The notes below the pieces were generated by a model. The model made no database searches and had not been told where the DNA came from. It saw only the letters and a list, made by a program, of their open reading frames with translations. From assembly GCF_040110915.1 (NCBI RefSeq), contig NZ_CP157793.1:3236939-3300938 (forward strand): a stretch of 64,000 nt of DNA, written 5' to 3'. The stretch comes from Stappia sp. Its GTDB lineage: Bacteria > Pseudomonadota > Alphaproteobacteria > Rhizobiales > Stappiaceae. Position 1 is the first letter of the stretch. Each line of letters starts with the position of its first letter. Position numbers and translations under genes: made by a program. Shown piece after piece: positions 50,801 to 59,411 of the stretch.

Positions 50801-51910
50801 TCAGCGGATCAATTTCTGTTTCATTTCTGTAACAACGCCGTCGGCCGCCTCCAGGAACGCCTCGATCACCGGCGGGTCGATGGCGCCGATCACGCCGATG
50901 CGGAACGTGCCGAGCGCCCGCATCTTGCCCGCGTAGATCGCGAAGCCCCGCGCCCGCAGGGCGTCGTAAAAGGTCTGAAAGTCGAACCAGCGCGCCTCCG
51001 GCTCGACAAAGGAGACGATGACCGGCGCCTGCACGCCCGGGTCCAGCGCGGTCGAAAAGCCGAGATCGGCCATGCCCTGGGTCAGGCGCCGGCAGTTCTC
51101 ACCGTAGCGGGCAAGCCGGGCCGGCGGGCCGCCCTCCTCGTCCAGCTCGTCCAGCGCGGCCGCAAGTGCCGCGACCACATGGGTCGGCGGCGTGAAGCGC
51201 CATTGCCCGTCCGCCTCAAGCCCCTGCGCCTGCGCGGCGAGGTCGAGCACGACCGAGCCGGCGTTCTCGCGCCCCGCCTCGAGAAGGTCGCGGCGACAGA
51301 CCACGAAGGAAAGCCCGGGCACGCCCTGCAGGCACTTGTTTGAAGAGGCCGCGACGGCGGCGAGATCATGCGCCGCCATGTCGATCGGCAGCGCGCCGAA
51401 GCCGCTCATGGAATCGACCAGCAGATGCCGGCCGGCCGCGCGCACCGCCGCGGCGATCTCGGCCAGCGGATTGAGCAGGCCCGATGTCGTTTCGCAATGG
51501 ACCATCGCCGCGAAGGCGAGACGCGGATCGGCCTCCAGCCGCCGGGTGACCTCCGCCGGGTCGTGCGTTTCGGTCTCGCCGACCTCGTAGATCTCGCAGT
51601 CGCGGGCGATCCGCCGGCAGATATCGGCCATGCGGCGGCCATAGGCGCCGTTGACCAGCAGGAGCACCCGCGCGCCGCGCGGCACGAGCGTCGCGAGCAT
51701 CGCCTCGATGGCGAAAGTGCCGCTGCCCTGAAGCGGCACGCAGACATGACGCCCGTCGCCGCCGGCAATCCGCGTCAGCCGGTCCATGACGCCGGCGGAC
51801 AGGGCGATGAAGGCCGGATCGCGCGAGCCCCAGTCGCGCAGCATCGCCTGGCGCACGCGGGCGCTGGTGGTCAGCGGTCCCGGCGTGAGCAGGATCGGAC
51901 TGTCGCTCAT
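50801..51910 (-). CDS. phnW: 2-aminoethylphosphonate-pyruvate transaminase
   Basis: A 369-residue class V aminotransferase. The start ILLTPGPLTTSARVRQAMLR, then DWGSRDPAFIALSAGVMDRL is diagnostic for PhnW. LLVDSMSGFGALPIDM and the PLP-binding Lys in ASSNKCLQGVPGLSFVV (K192) follow. It interconverts phosphonoacetaldehyde plus an amino donor and AEP. The neighbours decide direction: PEP mutase and phosphonopyruvate decarboxylase lie upstream in one operon and no phnX is present, so it should make AEP. Its ATG overlaps the decarboxylase stop by four bases. Confidence 0.94.
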   Translation of the reverse strand: MSDSPILLTPGPLTTSARVRQAMLRDWGSRDPAFIALSAGVMDRLTRIAGGDGRHVCVPLQGSGTFAIEAMLATLVPRGARVLLLVNGAYGRRMADICRRIARDCEIYEVGETETHDPAEVTRRLEADPRLAFAAMVHCETTSGLLNPLAEIAAAVRAAGRHLLVDSMSGFGALPIDMAAHDLAAVAASSNKCLQGVPGLSFVVCRRDLLEAGRENAGSVVLDLAAQAQGLEADGQWRFTPPTHVVAALAAALDELDEEGGPPARLARYGENCRRLTQGMADLGFSTALDPGVQAPVIVSFVEPEARWFDFQTFYDALRARGFAIYAGKMRALGTFRIGVIGAIDPPVIEAFLEAADGVVTEMKQKLIR

Positions 51911-53052
51911 GCCCCGCTCTCCGTCAGGAAGCCGCGGAACCGCCGCGCCACCTCGCGCGGGGGAACGGTCGGCCGGCCGAGACCGGACACCGCCTGCGGC
52001 GCGACCCGCAGATGCAGGAAGCGCGGCCCCGGGCTCGCCAGCGCCGAGGCAAGCGCCGCACGCGATGCCTGAACGCCGCTCGCCCGCGCCGCGAAGCGAT
52101 AGCCGCACGCCGCCGCCACGGCCGCGAAATCCACATGCGGCGAGACCGTCGCCTGGCCGCCGGTCGACAGATGCTGGCCGTTGTCGAGCAGCACATGCGT
52201 CAGATTGGCCGGCGCCTCGGCGCCGATGGTCGCGAAATTGCCGAGCTTCATGAGTGCGGCGCCGTCGCCGTCGAGCACCACGATCTCCCGGCGGCTGTTG
52301 AGCGCCGCGCCGAGGCCGATGGCGCTCGCCCCGCCCATGGAGCCGACGCAATAGAGGTTGCGGGCGTGATCCTCCAGCGTGAACAGCTCGCGCCCGGTGT
52401 GGCCCGTGGTGGCGATCACGCCGGCGCGCGCGGGCAGATCCGCGATCAGCGCCGCCATCACGTCCATCCGCGATTCGGGTGCCGCGTCCGGCGTGAAGTC
52501 CAGCACGGTCGCGCGCGGCGCGGGCCGCGCCTCGGACTCTTCCAGCGGCTGCGGCGCGATTGCCCCCTTCGGCTGCACCATGGCGGCGACCCGGCCCGTG
52601 TCGCGCATGGTCGCGACCGCCCGGGCGAGTGCCGGGCCGACCGCTTCCGCCGTGTCGGGGAAGGGAAAGCGGATCGCGCCGATCAGGTCGAGCAGGCGCG
52701 GCGTGATCTCGCCCATCAGCGCGTGCTGGGGCTCGTCCTTGACGCCCGGCTCGCCCCGCCAGGTGGTGATCAGGAGCGTCGGGATCTCGAAGGGATGATT
52801 GAGCGAGGTCACCGGATTGACGGCGTTGCCGAGCCCGGAGTTCTGGCACATCACCGCCGTCTCGCGCCCGGCGAACCAGGCTCCGGCGGCAATCGCCACC
52901 GCCTCGCCCTCGCTGGTCGCCCCGACATAGGAGGTCTGCGGATCGGAGATCGCCGCGTTCATCAGGGGCGTGAGAAAGCTGCAGGGCACGCCGGTGAAGA
53001 CGTCGATGCCGGCGCTTTTGGCGGCGCCGAGAAAGTCGGAAGCCTCGATCAT
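51907..53052 (-). CDS. ppd: Phosphonopyruvate decarboxylase
   Basis: A 381-residue thiamine-diphosphate enzyme turning phosphonopyruvate into phosphonoacetaldehyde, the step that makes C-P bond formation irreversible. The N-terminal part has FTGVPCSFLTPLMNAAISDP, the cofactor Glu region TSEGEAVAIAAG and MCQNSGLGNAVNPVTSL. The C-terminal cofactor motif is VVLDGDGAALMKLGNFATIG. GATSEGEA and QNSGLGNA are typical of Ppd/ComDE-like proteins. It starts 7 nt after the PEP mutase stop. Confidence 0.94.
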   Translation of the reverse strand: MIEASDFLGAAKSAGIDVFTGVPCSFLTPLMNAAISDPQTSYVGATSEGEAVAIAAGAWFAGRETAVMCQNSGLGNAVNPVTSLNHPFEIPTLLITTWRGEPGVKDEPQHALMGEITPRLLDLIGAIRFPFPDTAEAVGPALARAVATMRDTGRVAAMVQPKGAIAPQPLEESEARPAPRATVLDFTPDAAPESRMDVMAALIADLPARAGVIATTGHTGRELFTLEDHARNLYCVGSMGGASAIGLGAALNSRREIVVLDGDGAALMKLGNFATIGAEAPANLTHVLLDNGQHLSTGGQATVSPHVDFAAVAAACGYRFAARASGVQASRAALASALASPGPRFLHLRVAPQAVSGLGRPTVPPREVARRFRGFLTESGA

Positions 53053-53059
53053 CGCGTCC

Positions 53060-54694
53060 TCACACCGCGTCCCGCGCCTGGGCGAGATCCATCAGATCGT
53101 TGACGTTGCGCCAGTAGCCCCGCACGTAGACCACCCCGATCCGCGTGCCCTCTTCGGCAAGGCGGGTCAGCACGGCGCCGATGTCGGCGGTATCGAGCGC
53201 GCCCTCGGCCTCCAGCGCGGCGAGCGCCGCGCGAATCAACGCCGCGCCGCGCGCGTTCGCCCGCAAGAGCCCGACCCAGACGCCGTCCCGGCCACCGGCC
53301 TCGAAACGTTCCAGCACGGGCGCGGCGCTGTCGAGCGCCATCTCGTCGCGGAAGGGCGCGCTGCAGGCCACGCCGTCGCGCACGGTCTCGCCGCCGTCCG
53401 TGTCGGGGGCAGGATCGACCAGGATCACGATGTCCTCGTCGCGATCGTCGAAGAGCGACAGGAAGAACGGCCGGTAGAGGATATCGCCGAAGGCGACGAT
53501 CACGTCGCCGTCGCCTTCCGCGAGTGCAAGCGACAGCGAGCGCGCCTCGCCGCTCGTGTCATGCGCGGGATTGTCGATCTTGGCGATGCCCGGCACGTCG
53601 ACCGCATCGGCGCGATAGCCGACGACGACGGAAATGTCGCCGACACCCTGGCGGGTCATCGCCTCCACCTGCCGTTCCAGCAGCGACTGGCCGCGCACCG
53701 GCAGCATGCACTTGGGCTTGTCGGCGGTGAGGTCCCCGAGGCTCTCGCCCCTTGTGGCCGCCAGGATCACCGCGCGCGCCGGGGTCTCGGCGGCGAGATA
53801 GCGCTTCTCCGCCTCTTCCAGTTCGGCCGCGCCCGCGAGCGCGAAGACGTCGCCCAGCGGCGCGACGGCGCCCTCGACCTCCAGCAGCGTCTCCTCCGCC
53901 TTGAGCCTGGCGCAGGTGTCGCGCATCGCCTGGATCGAGCTGCGCAGATTGTGGTTCGCCCAGATCACCATCGACGCGCCGATCTCGCGGAAGCGCTCGG
54001 TCGGCGTGCGGTAATACTTGGTGGGAATAAGCACCACCGGCGCCCGGTTGTCCCACTGGCGGCAGAAGTCGAAGATCTCGTCGGCCGTGCTCTTCTTGGA
54101 GTGGATGACGATGGCATCCGCCCCGGCCTCGACATAGGCGTGGGCGCGGGTCAGCGCCTCGTCCACGCCGCGCCCGGCGATCAGCGCCTCGATGCGGGCG
54201 ATGATCGTGAAGTCGGGGTGAAGCTGCGTGTCCTTGCCCGCCTTGATCTTCCCGCAGAACTCGTCGATGTCGGCGAGCGGCTGGTTCTCACCCAGGAACG
54301 AATTGGTCTTGGGGAAGATCTTGTCCTCGATGCACACGCCGGCGACGTCGCGCTCGCACAGCTTCCGCACGAAGCGGCGGAAATTGTTGAAGTTGCCGTA
54401 GCCGGTGTCGCCGTCGACCAGGATCGGCAGGGACGAGGCGTCCGACATGTATTCCAGCATGTCGAGCACCTGGGTCCAGGACAGCTCGTTGTTGTCGCGC
54501 ACGCCGAGCGTCGCCGACATCGACAGGCCCGACGCCCAGATCCCCTCGAAGCCGGCCTCCTCGACGATGCGCGCCGACAGCCCGCTGTGCGCTTCCATCA
54601 GGAAGGCAAGCTCGGGACGGGTGAGGAGCTGGCGAAGACGGGTGAACTTGGCCGGCCGGTCGCCGGCCGGGGTCGAAGCGGGAGTGCGGAGCAA
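53060..54694 (-). CDS. pepM: Phosphoenolpyruvate mutase fused to a nucleotidyltransferase
   Basis: A 544-residue two-domain enzyme. Residues about 15-290 form PEP mutase: [20 protein letters not shown] and the diagnostic [10 protein letters not shown] motif (E123-S132) that distinguishes mutases from isocitrate lyase relatives. Residues about 308-540 are an NTP transferase: [20 protein letters not shown] with ML, then [11 protein letters not shown] and FGDILYR. The mutase makes phosphonopyruvate, the first C-P bond. The second domain probably activates a phosphonate with CTP. It starts with TTG at 54694, 7 nt after AGGAAAGG; no ATG is usable upstream. First gene of the AEP block after the PhyH gene. 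Confidence 0.94.
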   Translation of the reverse strand: MLRTPASTPAGDRPAKFTRLRQLLTRPELAFLMEAHSGLSARIVEEAGFEGIWASGLSMSATLGVRDNNELSWTQVLDMLEYMSDASSLPILVDGDTGYGNFNNFRRFVRKLCERDVAGVCIEDKIFPKTNSFLGENQPLADIDEFCGKIKAGKDTQLHPDFTIIARIEALIAGRGVDEALTRAHAYVEAGADAIVIHSKKSTADEIFDFCRQWDNRAPVVLIPTKYYRTPTERFREIGASMVIWANHNLRSSIQAMRDTCARLKAEETLLEVEGAVAPLGDVFALAGAAELEEAEKRYLAAETPARAVILAATRGESLGDLTADKPKCMLPVRGQSLLERQVEAMTRQGVGDISVVVGYRADAVDVPGIAKIDNPAHDTSGEARSLSLALAEGDGDVIVAFGDILYRPFFLSLFDDRDEDIVILVDPAPDTDGGETVRDGVACSAPFRDEMALDSAAPVLERFEAGGRDGVWVGLLRANARGAALIRAALAALEAEGALDTADIGAVLTRLAEEGTRIGVVYVRGYWRNVNDLMDLAQARDAV

Positions 54695-54810
54695 GGTCGG
54701 GCCTTTCCTGTATCGTGATCGCGTGGGCCGGTATCGTCATCGCATGGGACCGGGGTCCCGGTCGCGCCGGGCCGGGCGGCACGCCACGGCACCCGCCACC
54801 CTGCCGGTCG

Positions 54811-55608
54811 TCAGACGCGGAACGTGTAGTCGCGCGCCGCGTCCCGGTCCACGTCGGGAGGATAATTCGCATGCTTGTCGGCATAATAGCGGGCGAGATG
54901 ATCGCCTTCGCGCGCCGGGTTGTAGGTGGCGAAGTACAGGCGCCGCTGCGTCGACGCGCGGTTCGTCTGCGAGCGATGCGGGCAGAAGCTGTCGATCAGC
55001 ACCACGTCGCCGGGCTCGGTTTCCACCGGCACGAAGGTCATGTCCGCCATGTCCGCGTCGCTCAAGGGCTCCCATTCGCGGAACATGCCGCGCCGGTGAT
55101 GGCCGGCGGCGAATTCCACGCAGCCGTTTTCCACCGTCGCGGCGTCGATCGACACCATGATCGAGACGAACCGGCTGGCATAGGTCCACCAGCCCGCCTG
55201 CTGGTCCTGATGGGGCGTGAAGCCGGCCCCGCCCGGGCGCTTGAAGTTGAGCTTTTCCTTGAACAGGACCGCCGGTTCGCCCAGCGCCACCTCCGCATAG
55301 TCGAGCAGCGCCGCGTTGAGGGCGTCGAACACCGGCGAATGCGCGGCGAGGTTCTCCATCCGCGCGACGATCCGGCGCGGGTCGGGATCGGCGATCGTCT
55401 CGCCGTAGACCCAATGCTGTCCGGAGCGCTCGGGCAGGGCCTCGAGCCGGGCCACCTCCGCCTCGATTGTCGCAAGTGCCGCGCGGTCGAAGGCACCGGA
55501 CACGAGCACGAAGCCGTCGTCGGCATAGCGCCGCGCCTCGTCGTCGCGCATCGCGCGGCTGACGCGGAACGGGTTGTCGGACGAAAGCGACGATGCGGTC
55601 ATGGTCAT
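54811..55608 (-). CDS. PhyH-family 2-oxoglutarate/Fe(II) dioxygenase (PhnY-like candidate)
   Basis: A 265-residue dioxygenase. The iron triad is visible: H133 and D135 in GFTPHQDQQAGW and H211 in DSFCPHRSQTN. RRLYFATYNPAREG provides a basic 2-oxoglutarate contact. PhyH-family PhnY hydroxylates AEP to 1-hydroxy-AEP, and this gene lies 116 nt upstream of PEP mutase on the same strand. No PhnZ, which would cleave hydroxy-AEP, is present, so hydroxylation would modify a product, not degrade it. I chose the ATG at 55608; one at 55602 is also possible. Specificity is inference. Confidence 0.87.
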   Translation of the reverse strand: MTMTASSLSSDNPFRVSRAMRDDEARRYADDGFVLVSGAFDRAALATIEAEVARLEALPERSGQHWVYGETIADPDPRRIVARMENLAAHSPVFDALNAALLDYAEVALGEPAVLFKEKLNFKRPGGAGFTPHQDQQAGWWTYASRFVSIMVSIDAATVENGCVEFAAGHHRRGMFREWEPLSDADMADMTFVPVETEPGDVVLIDSFCPHRSQTNRASTQRRLYFATYNPAREGDHLARYYADKHANYPPDVDRDAARDYTFRV

Positions 55609-55742
55609 GGCACGTTCCCCCTGCCGGAGGGCGCGGCGACCCGGTCCCTCTACGGCGGGAAACAGTCGTAGCGAAGATGCCGGCAAAAGAAAAGCAGCGG
55701 GCCGGGCCGGTCGTGCGCGGACACCGACCCGCCGCCTGGCTC

Positions 55743-56735
55743 CTACGCGTTGACGTCGACCACGACACGCCCGCGCACGCCGCCCTTGAGGATCGCGCGG
55801 CCGAGCTCCGGCAGGTCGGCGAGCGTCGCCGGCTGGATCATGTCGGCGAGCTTGTCCATCGGCAGATCCCGCGCGATCCGTCCCCAGGCGCGCAGCCGGT
55901 CGTCATGGGGCCGCATGACGGAATCGATGCCGAGCAGGTTCACCCCGCGCAGCAGGAAGGGAACGACGGTCGCCGGCAGCCCCGCGCCGCCGGCCAGACC
56001 GACGGCGGCAACCGAGGCGCCGTACTTCATCTGCCCCAGCACGCGGGCGAGCATCGCCCCGCCCACCGCGTCGACGCAGCCGGCCCAGGTCTCGGCTTCC
56101 AGCGGGCGCTTCACCGTCTCGTTGATCTCCTCGCGCGCCACGATCCGGCTCGCGCCGAGGCCCGTGAGATAGTCCGCCGTCTCCGGCCGTCCGGTGACGG
56201 CGGCGACCTCGTGACCGAGATGCGCCAGGATCGCGGTCGCGACCGACCCCACGCCGCCGGCCGCGCCGGTCACCAGCACCGGACCGTCGCCCGGCTTGAG
56301 ACCGTGATCCTCCAGCGCCATCACCGCGAGCATCGCGGTGAAGCCGGCCGTGCCGACGGCCATCGCGTCGCGGGTCGTGAGCCCGTCCGGCAGCGGTACA
56401 AGCCAGTCGGCCTTGACCCGCGCCTTCTGCGCATAGCCGCCCCACCAGATCTCGCCGACGCGCCAGCCGGTGAGCACCACCTTGTCGCCGGGCGTGTAGC
56501 GCGGATCGTCGGAGGCCTCGACCGTGCCGGCGAAGTCGATCCCCGGCACATGCGGATAGGTCTTGACCAGCCCGCCGCCGGACCCGAGGCACAGCCCGTC
56601 CTTGTAGTTCACGGTGGAATACTCGACCGCCACCGTCACGTCGCCCTCCGGCAAGCGGCTTTCGTCGATCGTCTGCACGCCCGCCGAGGTCTTGCCCTCG
56701 TCGTCCTTGTCCACGATCAGCGCCTTGAAGCTCAT
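55743..56735 (-). CDS. acuI: Acrylyl-CoA reductase-like MDR oxidoreductase (AcuI/YhdH type)
   Basis: A 330-residue zinc-independent medium-chain reductase. The AcuI/YhdH group is recognised by STVNYKDGLCLGSGG, HVPGIDFAGTVEASDDPRYT, GWRVGEIWWGGYAQKARVKA and VLVTGAAGGVGSVATAIL (NADPH site). LGIDSVMRP is also typical. It reduces acryloyl-CoA to propionyl-CoA with NADPH, detoxifying acrylate in DMSP users and serving 3-hydroxypropionate use. There is no DMSP lyase nearby, so the role here may be general detoxification. Confidence 0.92.
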   Translation of the reverse strand: MSFKALIVDKDDEGKTSAGVQTIDESRLPEGDVTVAVEYSTVNYKDGLCLGSGGGLVKTYPHVPGIDFAGTVEASDDPRYTPGDKVVLTGWRVGEIWWGGYAQKARVKADWLVPLPDGLTTRDAMAVGTAGFTAMLAVMALEDHGLKPGDGPVLVTGAAGGVGSVATAILAHLGHEVAAVTGRPETADYLTGLGASRIVAREEINETVKRPLEAETWAGCVDAVGGAMLARVLGQMKYGASVAAVGLAGGAGLPATVVPFLLRGVNLLGIDSVMRPHDDRLRAWGRIARDLPMDKLADMIQPATLADLPELGRAILKGGVRGRVVVDVNA

Positions 56736-56792
56736 GCTCGTCCCTCCTGTCGTGTGGTCGTCTTGCGCGGTTGTTTCGCGCGCGGCTCCGCC

Positions 56793-57404
56793 TCAGCCTT
56801 GCCCGGCCCAGTCGATCTGGCAAATCTCGGCGCTGCGGCCGTCGAAGTCCCACACCCGGCCGAAGGCGCGCACCCGCCCCTTGGAGGCCGTCGCGACGGT
56901 GACATCCGGCCCCATCCAGTAACCGGTGTTGGTGACCATGACGTCGGTATCCGGATCCGGCCCCTCGATTGGCGCGACAGCACCCTGGATCGCCTTGCCG
57001 ACCGTCAGCCGCCGGGTCTTGCCCTCGGTCACGAAGTCGACAGGCGCGCGCTCCGCGCCGAGGAACTCCGAGACCAGCACCTTGAACAGCCCCGTGGTGC
57101 CCCTCGCGCGGCCCGAGAAGATCTCGATCAGCCCGTCGTAGGCCGCCTCGGACGCCCGCTCGTCGATATAGGCGGCGCATTTCCAGTTGCCGCGCGCCAT
57201 CTGGCCCGGAATGTCGAGAATGAGACCGACGTTGAGGCCCGACAGGTCTTCCCCCTCATAGTGACCGGCGTCGATGCGCACGCCCGCCCAGGCCTGGCAA
57301 TAGCCTTCCGTCGGCGGATGCTTGCCGAGCGACACGACGCACGGGCAGAACACCGTGCAATTGCAGTTGAGGATCAACTCCCCCTTGATGGCCCAACTCG
57401 CCAT
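56793..57404 (-). CDS. DUF1326 family protein
   Basis: A 203-residue soluble protein beginning MASWAIKGELILNCNCTVFC followed by PC, the hallmark NCNCxxxCPC cluster of DUF1326 that could bind a metal or cofactor. Further family-like segments are GNWKCAAYIDERASEAAYDG, IEIFSGRARG and VTNTGYWMGPDVTVA. No signal peptide is present. It lies 52 nt downstream of the DUF2182 membrane protein gene on the same strand; these families recur as a pair. No function is established. Confidence 0.88.
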   Translation of the reverse strand: MASWAIKGELILNCNCTVFCPCVVSLGKHPPTEGYCQAWAGVRIDAGHYEGEDLSGLNVGLILDIPGQMARGNWKCAAYIDERASEAAYDGLIEIFSGRARGTTGLFKVLVSEFLGAERAPVDFVTEGKTRRLTVGKAIQGAVAPIEGPDPDTDVMVTNTGYWMGPDVTVATASKGRVRAFGRVWDFDGRSAEICQIDWAGQG

Positions 57405-57456
57405 GCCGTTTCCTTCCCCGATTGTCTTTTGGGTTTGACGTTTTTCAGTTCCGAAC

Positions 57457-58311
57457 TCAGATCAGGCCGGCGGCCGCCGCGCCCTGCCACGCGGCCGCGA
57501 GGATCAGCGCCCCGGCCAGCGGCCGGGTGACGAAGCGGCCGATGTCGGGCAGCTTTTCCACCACCATGACCAGCGTCGCGAGCCCCATGAAGGCGAGGTT
57601 CATCGTGCCGCCGACGAAGGCGAGCAGCATCAGCGCCCAGCAGCAGCCGACGCAGACAAGCCCCAGCCGCAGCCCCATGCGCGCGGCACCCGCGACGCCC
57701 GCGCGCCAATGCCCCAGAAAGAAGGTGAGCGGCGCCCGGCACTGGCTGAGACAGGCCGCCTTGGCCGGCGACAGCTGATAGAGCCCGGCCCCCAGCAGCA
57801 GCAGCGCGGCGAGGCCGGGCGCCAGCAGCACGCCGTCGGGCCGCAGCAGCCCTTGCGCGGAAAACCACAGTTGCAGCCCCGCGCCGACGACCGAAAACCC
57901 GAGCCAGGCGGCCAGATAACCGCCGAGAAGCGCGAGGAAGCCGGCGATCCCGCCAGCGCCCGCCGACGCCAGATCGAGATAGGTCCTGAGAGCCGGCACC
58001 GCCGTCGGCGCCATCATGGCAAGGCTCATGACGCCCCACATGGCGACGAGGGCGGGCAGGCCCGCGAGCCCGGGCGTCACGGTGCACAGCGCGCGCCAGT
58101 AGTCGGCGCCGAAGACCTCGGCTCCGGGCGGAAGCTGCACGGCGGCGGCCATCGCCGTCAGCACCGCCCAGGCGGCGAGCACCAGCGCGAAGAAGGAGAC
58201 CCAGGCAAACGCCCGCGCCCGACCCGCACGCATCGCCCCCGCCGTCGTTATCGCTCCACCAGCGGCGCCAAGCACCGCGTCCCCGAAGCCGTTGCCAGCA
58301 CGGTCTCCCAT
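57457..58311 (-). CDS. DUF2182 membrane protein
   Basis: A 284-residue integral membrane protein with about seven helices. Diagnostic stretches are AMWGVMSLAMMAPTAVPALR, AACLSQCRAPLTFFLGHWR and GCCWALMLLAFVGGTMNLAF with several intramembrane Cys and Met that suggest metal handling (probably copper-like, inferred). The ATG at 58311 follows a GGGGGAAA stretch; the open frame further upstream lacks family sequence. It pairs with DUF1326 downstream and diverges from a FadR-type regulator across an operator palindrome. Confidence 0.88.
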   Translation of the reverse strand: MGDRAGNGFGDAVLGAAGGAITTAGAMRAGRARAFAWVSFFALVLAAWAVLTAMAAAVQLPPGAEVFGADYWRALCTVTPGLAGLPALVAMWGVMSLAMMAPTAVPALRTYLDLASAGAGGIAGFLALLGGYLAAWLGFSVVGAGLQLWFSAQGLLRPDGVLLAPGLAALLLLGAGLYQLSPAKAACLSQCRAPLTFFLGHWRAGVAGAARMGLRLGLVCVGCCWALMLLAFVGGTMNLAFMGLATLVMVVEKLPDIGRFVTRPLAGALILAAAWQGAAAAGLI

Positions 58312-58448
58312 GCGCGTTTCCCCCGGCCCTGCCGATCCTCGTGCACGCTCTCTTGGGTGCACGTTTGTCCGGAGCGGCGATGCCACGCGATCCCGCCACG
58401 CCATCGGCCCGCCCCTCTTCGGCCGGAAGCATCGAAAACGGGTCCGTT

Positions 58449-58476
58449 AATGTCAAACATTATTTTGTCTGACATT
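58449..58476. promoter_or_regulatory. 28-bp operator palindrome between DUF2182 and the FadR-type regulator
   Basis: Arms AATGTCAAACA (58449-58459) and TGTCTGACATT (58466-58476) are inverted copies with one mismatch and a 6-bp spacer. The left arm contains a reverse-strand -35 TTGACA (58456-58451) pointing at DUF2182, and a forward TTGACA lies at 58484-58489 toward the regulator gene. A bound dimer could control both directions. Confidence 0.62.
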
Positions 58477-58539
58477 TATTGGATTGACATTTGACCGCGC
58501 TCAATCAGCTCTCTAAGCTCGCGCGCCGAGGGAGAGCCC

Positions 58540-59277
58540 ATGGCAATCGAGTATTCCGGCATCACCCGCGAGGGCCTGTCCAAGCAGATCGCCGACGCCA
58601 TCCGCGACGCCATCGTCGACGGCCGGCTGATGGTGGACGAGCGGCTGCCGAGCGAGACGGAGCTGGCCGAGCGCTTCGGCGTGTCGCGCCCGACCGTGCG
58701 CGAGGCCTTGAAGCGGCTGGCGGCGCAAAATCTCATCCGCACCCAGCGCGGGCCGACGGGGGGCGCCTTCGTCAACCGGCTGAGCTGGTCGGAGGCGCAT
58801 GACGCGCTGGTCACCACCTCGACGCTGCTGATCGGCATGAACGAGATCCCCATCGAGGCGGCGATCGAGGCCCGCTTCGCGCTGGAAGCCGCCTGCGTGC
58901 CCTTCGCCGCCGAACGGCGCACGGACGATCATCTCGCGGTTCTGCGCGCCGAGGCCGCCGCCCAGCGCGGCGACGCCCTGACCGACGACCCGCTGACCGA
59001 CGAGGCCTTTTGCGCCTCCGACGTGCGCTTCCACCGCGCGCTGGTGGAGGCCGCCGACAACCCGGTGCTGTCCTTCCAGATGGCCGGGGTCATCGAGGCG
59101 ATGCAGCCCTTGATGAACATGCTGACCTACCGCATGCGCGACCGCACCCGCATCGCCGACCTGCACGCGGCGCTGGCCGACGCGCTCGCCGCCCGCGACA
59201 CCGACGCGGCGCTGGCCGCGCTCACCGCGCTCGGCGACTATACCCGCGATCTCGCCCGCGCCCGCCGCGCCGGCTGA
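58540..59277 (+). CDS. FadR-subfamily GntR transcriptional regulator
   Basis: A 245-residue regulator. The GntR winged helix occupies about residues 10-78 (LPSETELAERFGVSRPTVRE, then ALKRLAAQNLIRTQRGPTGG). The C-terminal FCD ligand-binding domain follows with AIEARFALEAACVPFAAE, FHRALVEAADNPVLSFQMAG and the metal-site His in ADLHAAL. It diverges from the DUF2182/DUF1326 pair, and the palindrome between them is the likely binding site. Ligand probably a small organic acid or metal-bound acid. A triple 29-bp repeat begins at its last codons. Confidence 0.93.
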   Translation: MAIEYSGITREGLSKQIADAIRDAIVDGRLMVDERLPSETELAERFGVSRPTVREALKRLAAQNLIRTQRGPTGGAFVNRLSWSEAHDALVTTSTLLIGMNEIPIEAAIEARFALEAACVPFAAERRTDDHLAVLRAEAAAQRGDALTDDPLTDEAFCASDVRFHRALVEAADNPVLSFQMAGVIEAMQPLMNMLTYRMRDRTRIADLHAALADALAARDTDAALAALTALGDYTRDLARARRAG

Positions 59278-59348
59278 CGGCGCACACGATCCAACGCGCC
59301 GACTGACGGCGCACGCGATCCAACGCGCCGGCTGACGGCGCGCGCGGC
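59266..59348 (+). repeat. 29-bp direct repeat, three copies, across the regulator's stop codon
   Basis: Copies start at 59266, 59295 and 59324. The unit begins CGCGCCG(G/A)CTGACGGCGC and ends CGATCCAA; the third copy is partial. The first copy contains the last codons and TGA of the GntR gene, so copies two and three look like tandem duplication of the gene's 3' end. Confidence 0.88.
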
Positions 59349-59411
59349 GCTTGCACGGCGGCCGGTCTTGGGCGAAAAGCGTCAGGACTGAGGCGAGGGA
59401 GTCGGGGCCGG

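Noticed and set aside
50801..55608. Reading of the phosphonate genes as a degradation operon (phnW plus dioxygenase)
   Set aside because: PEP mutase with an intact EDKxxxxxNS motif and phosphonopyruvate decarboxylase are biosynthetic, and no phnX, phnZ, phnA or C-P lyase gene is present.
59266..59348. Triple repeat as the start of a CRISPR array
   Set aside because: The copies abut without unique spacers, begin inside a coding sequence and have no cas genes nearby.
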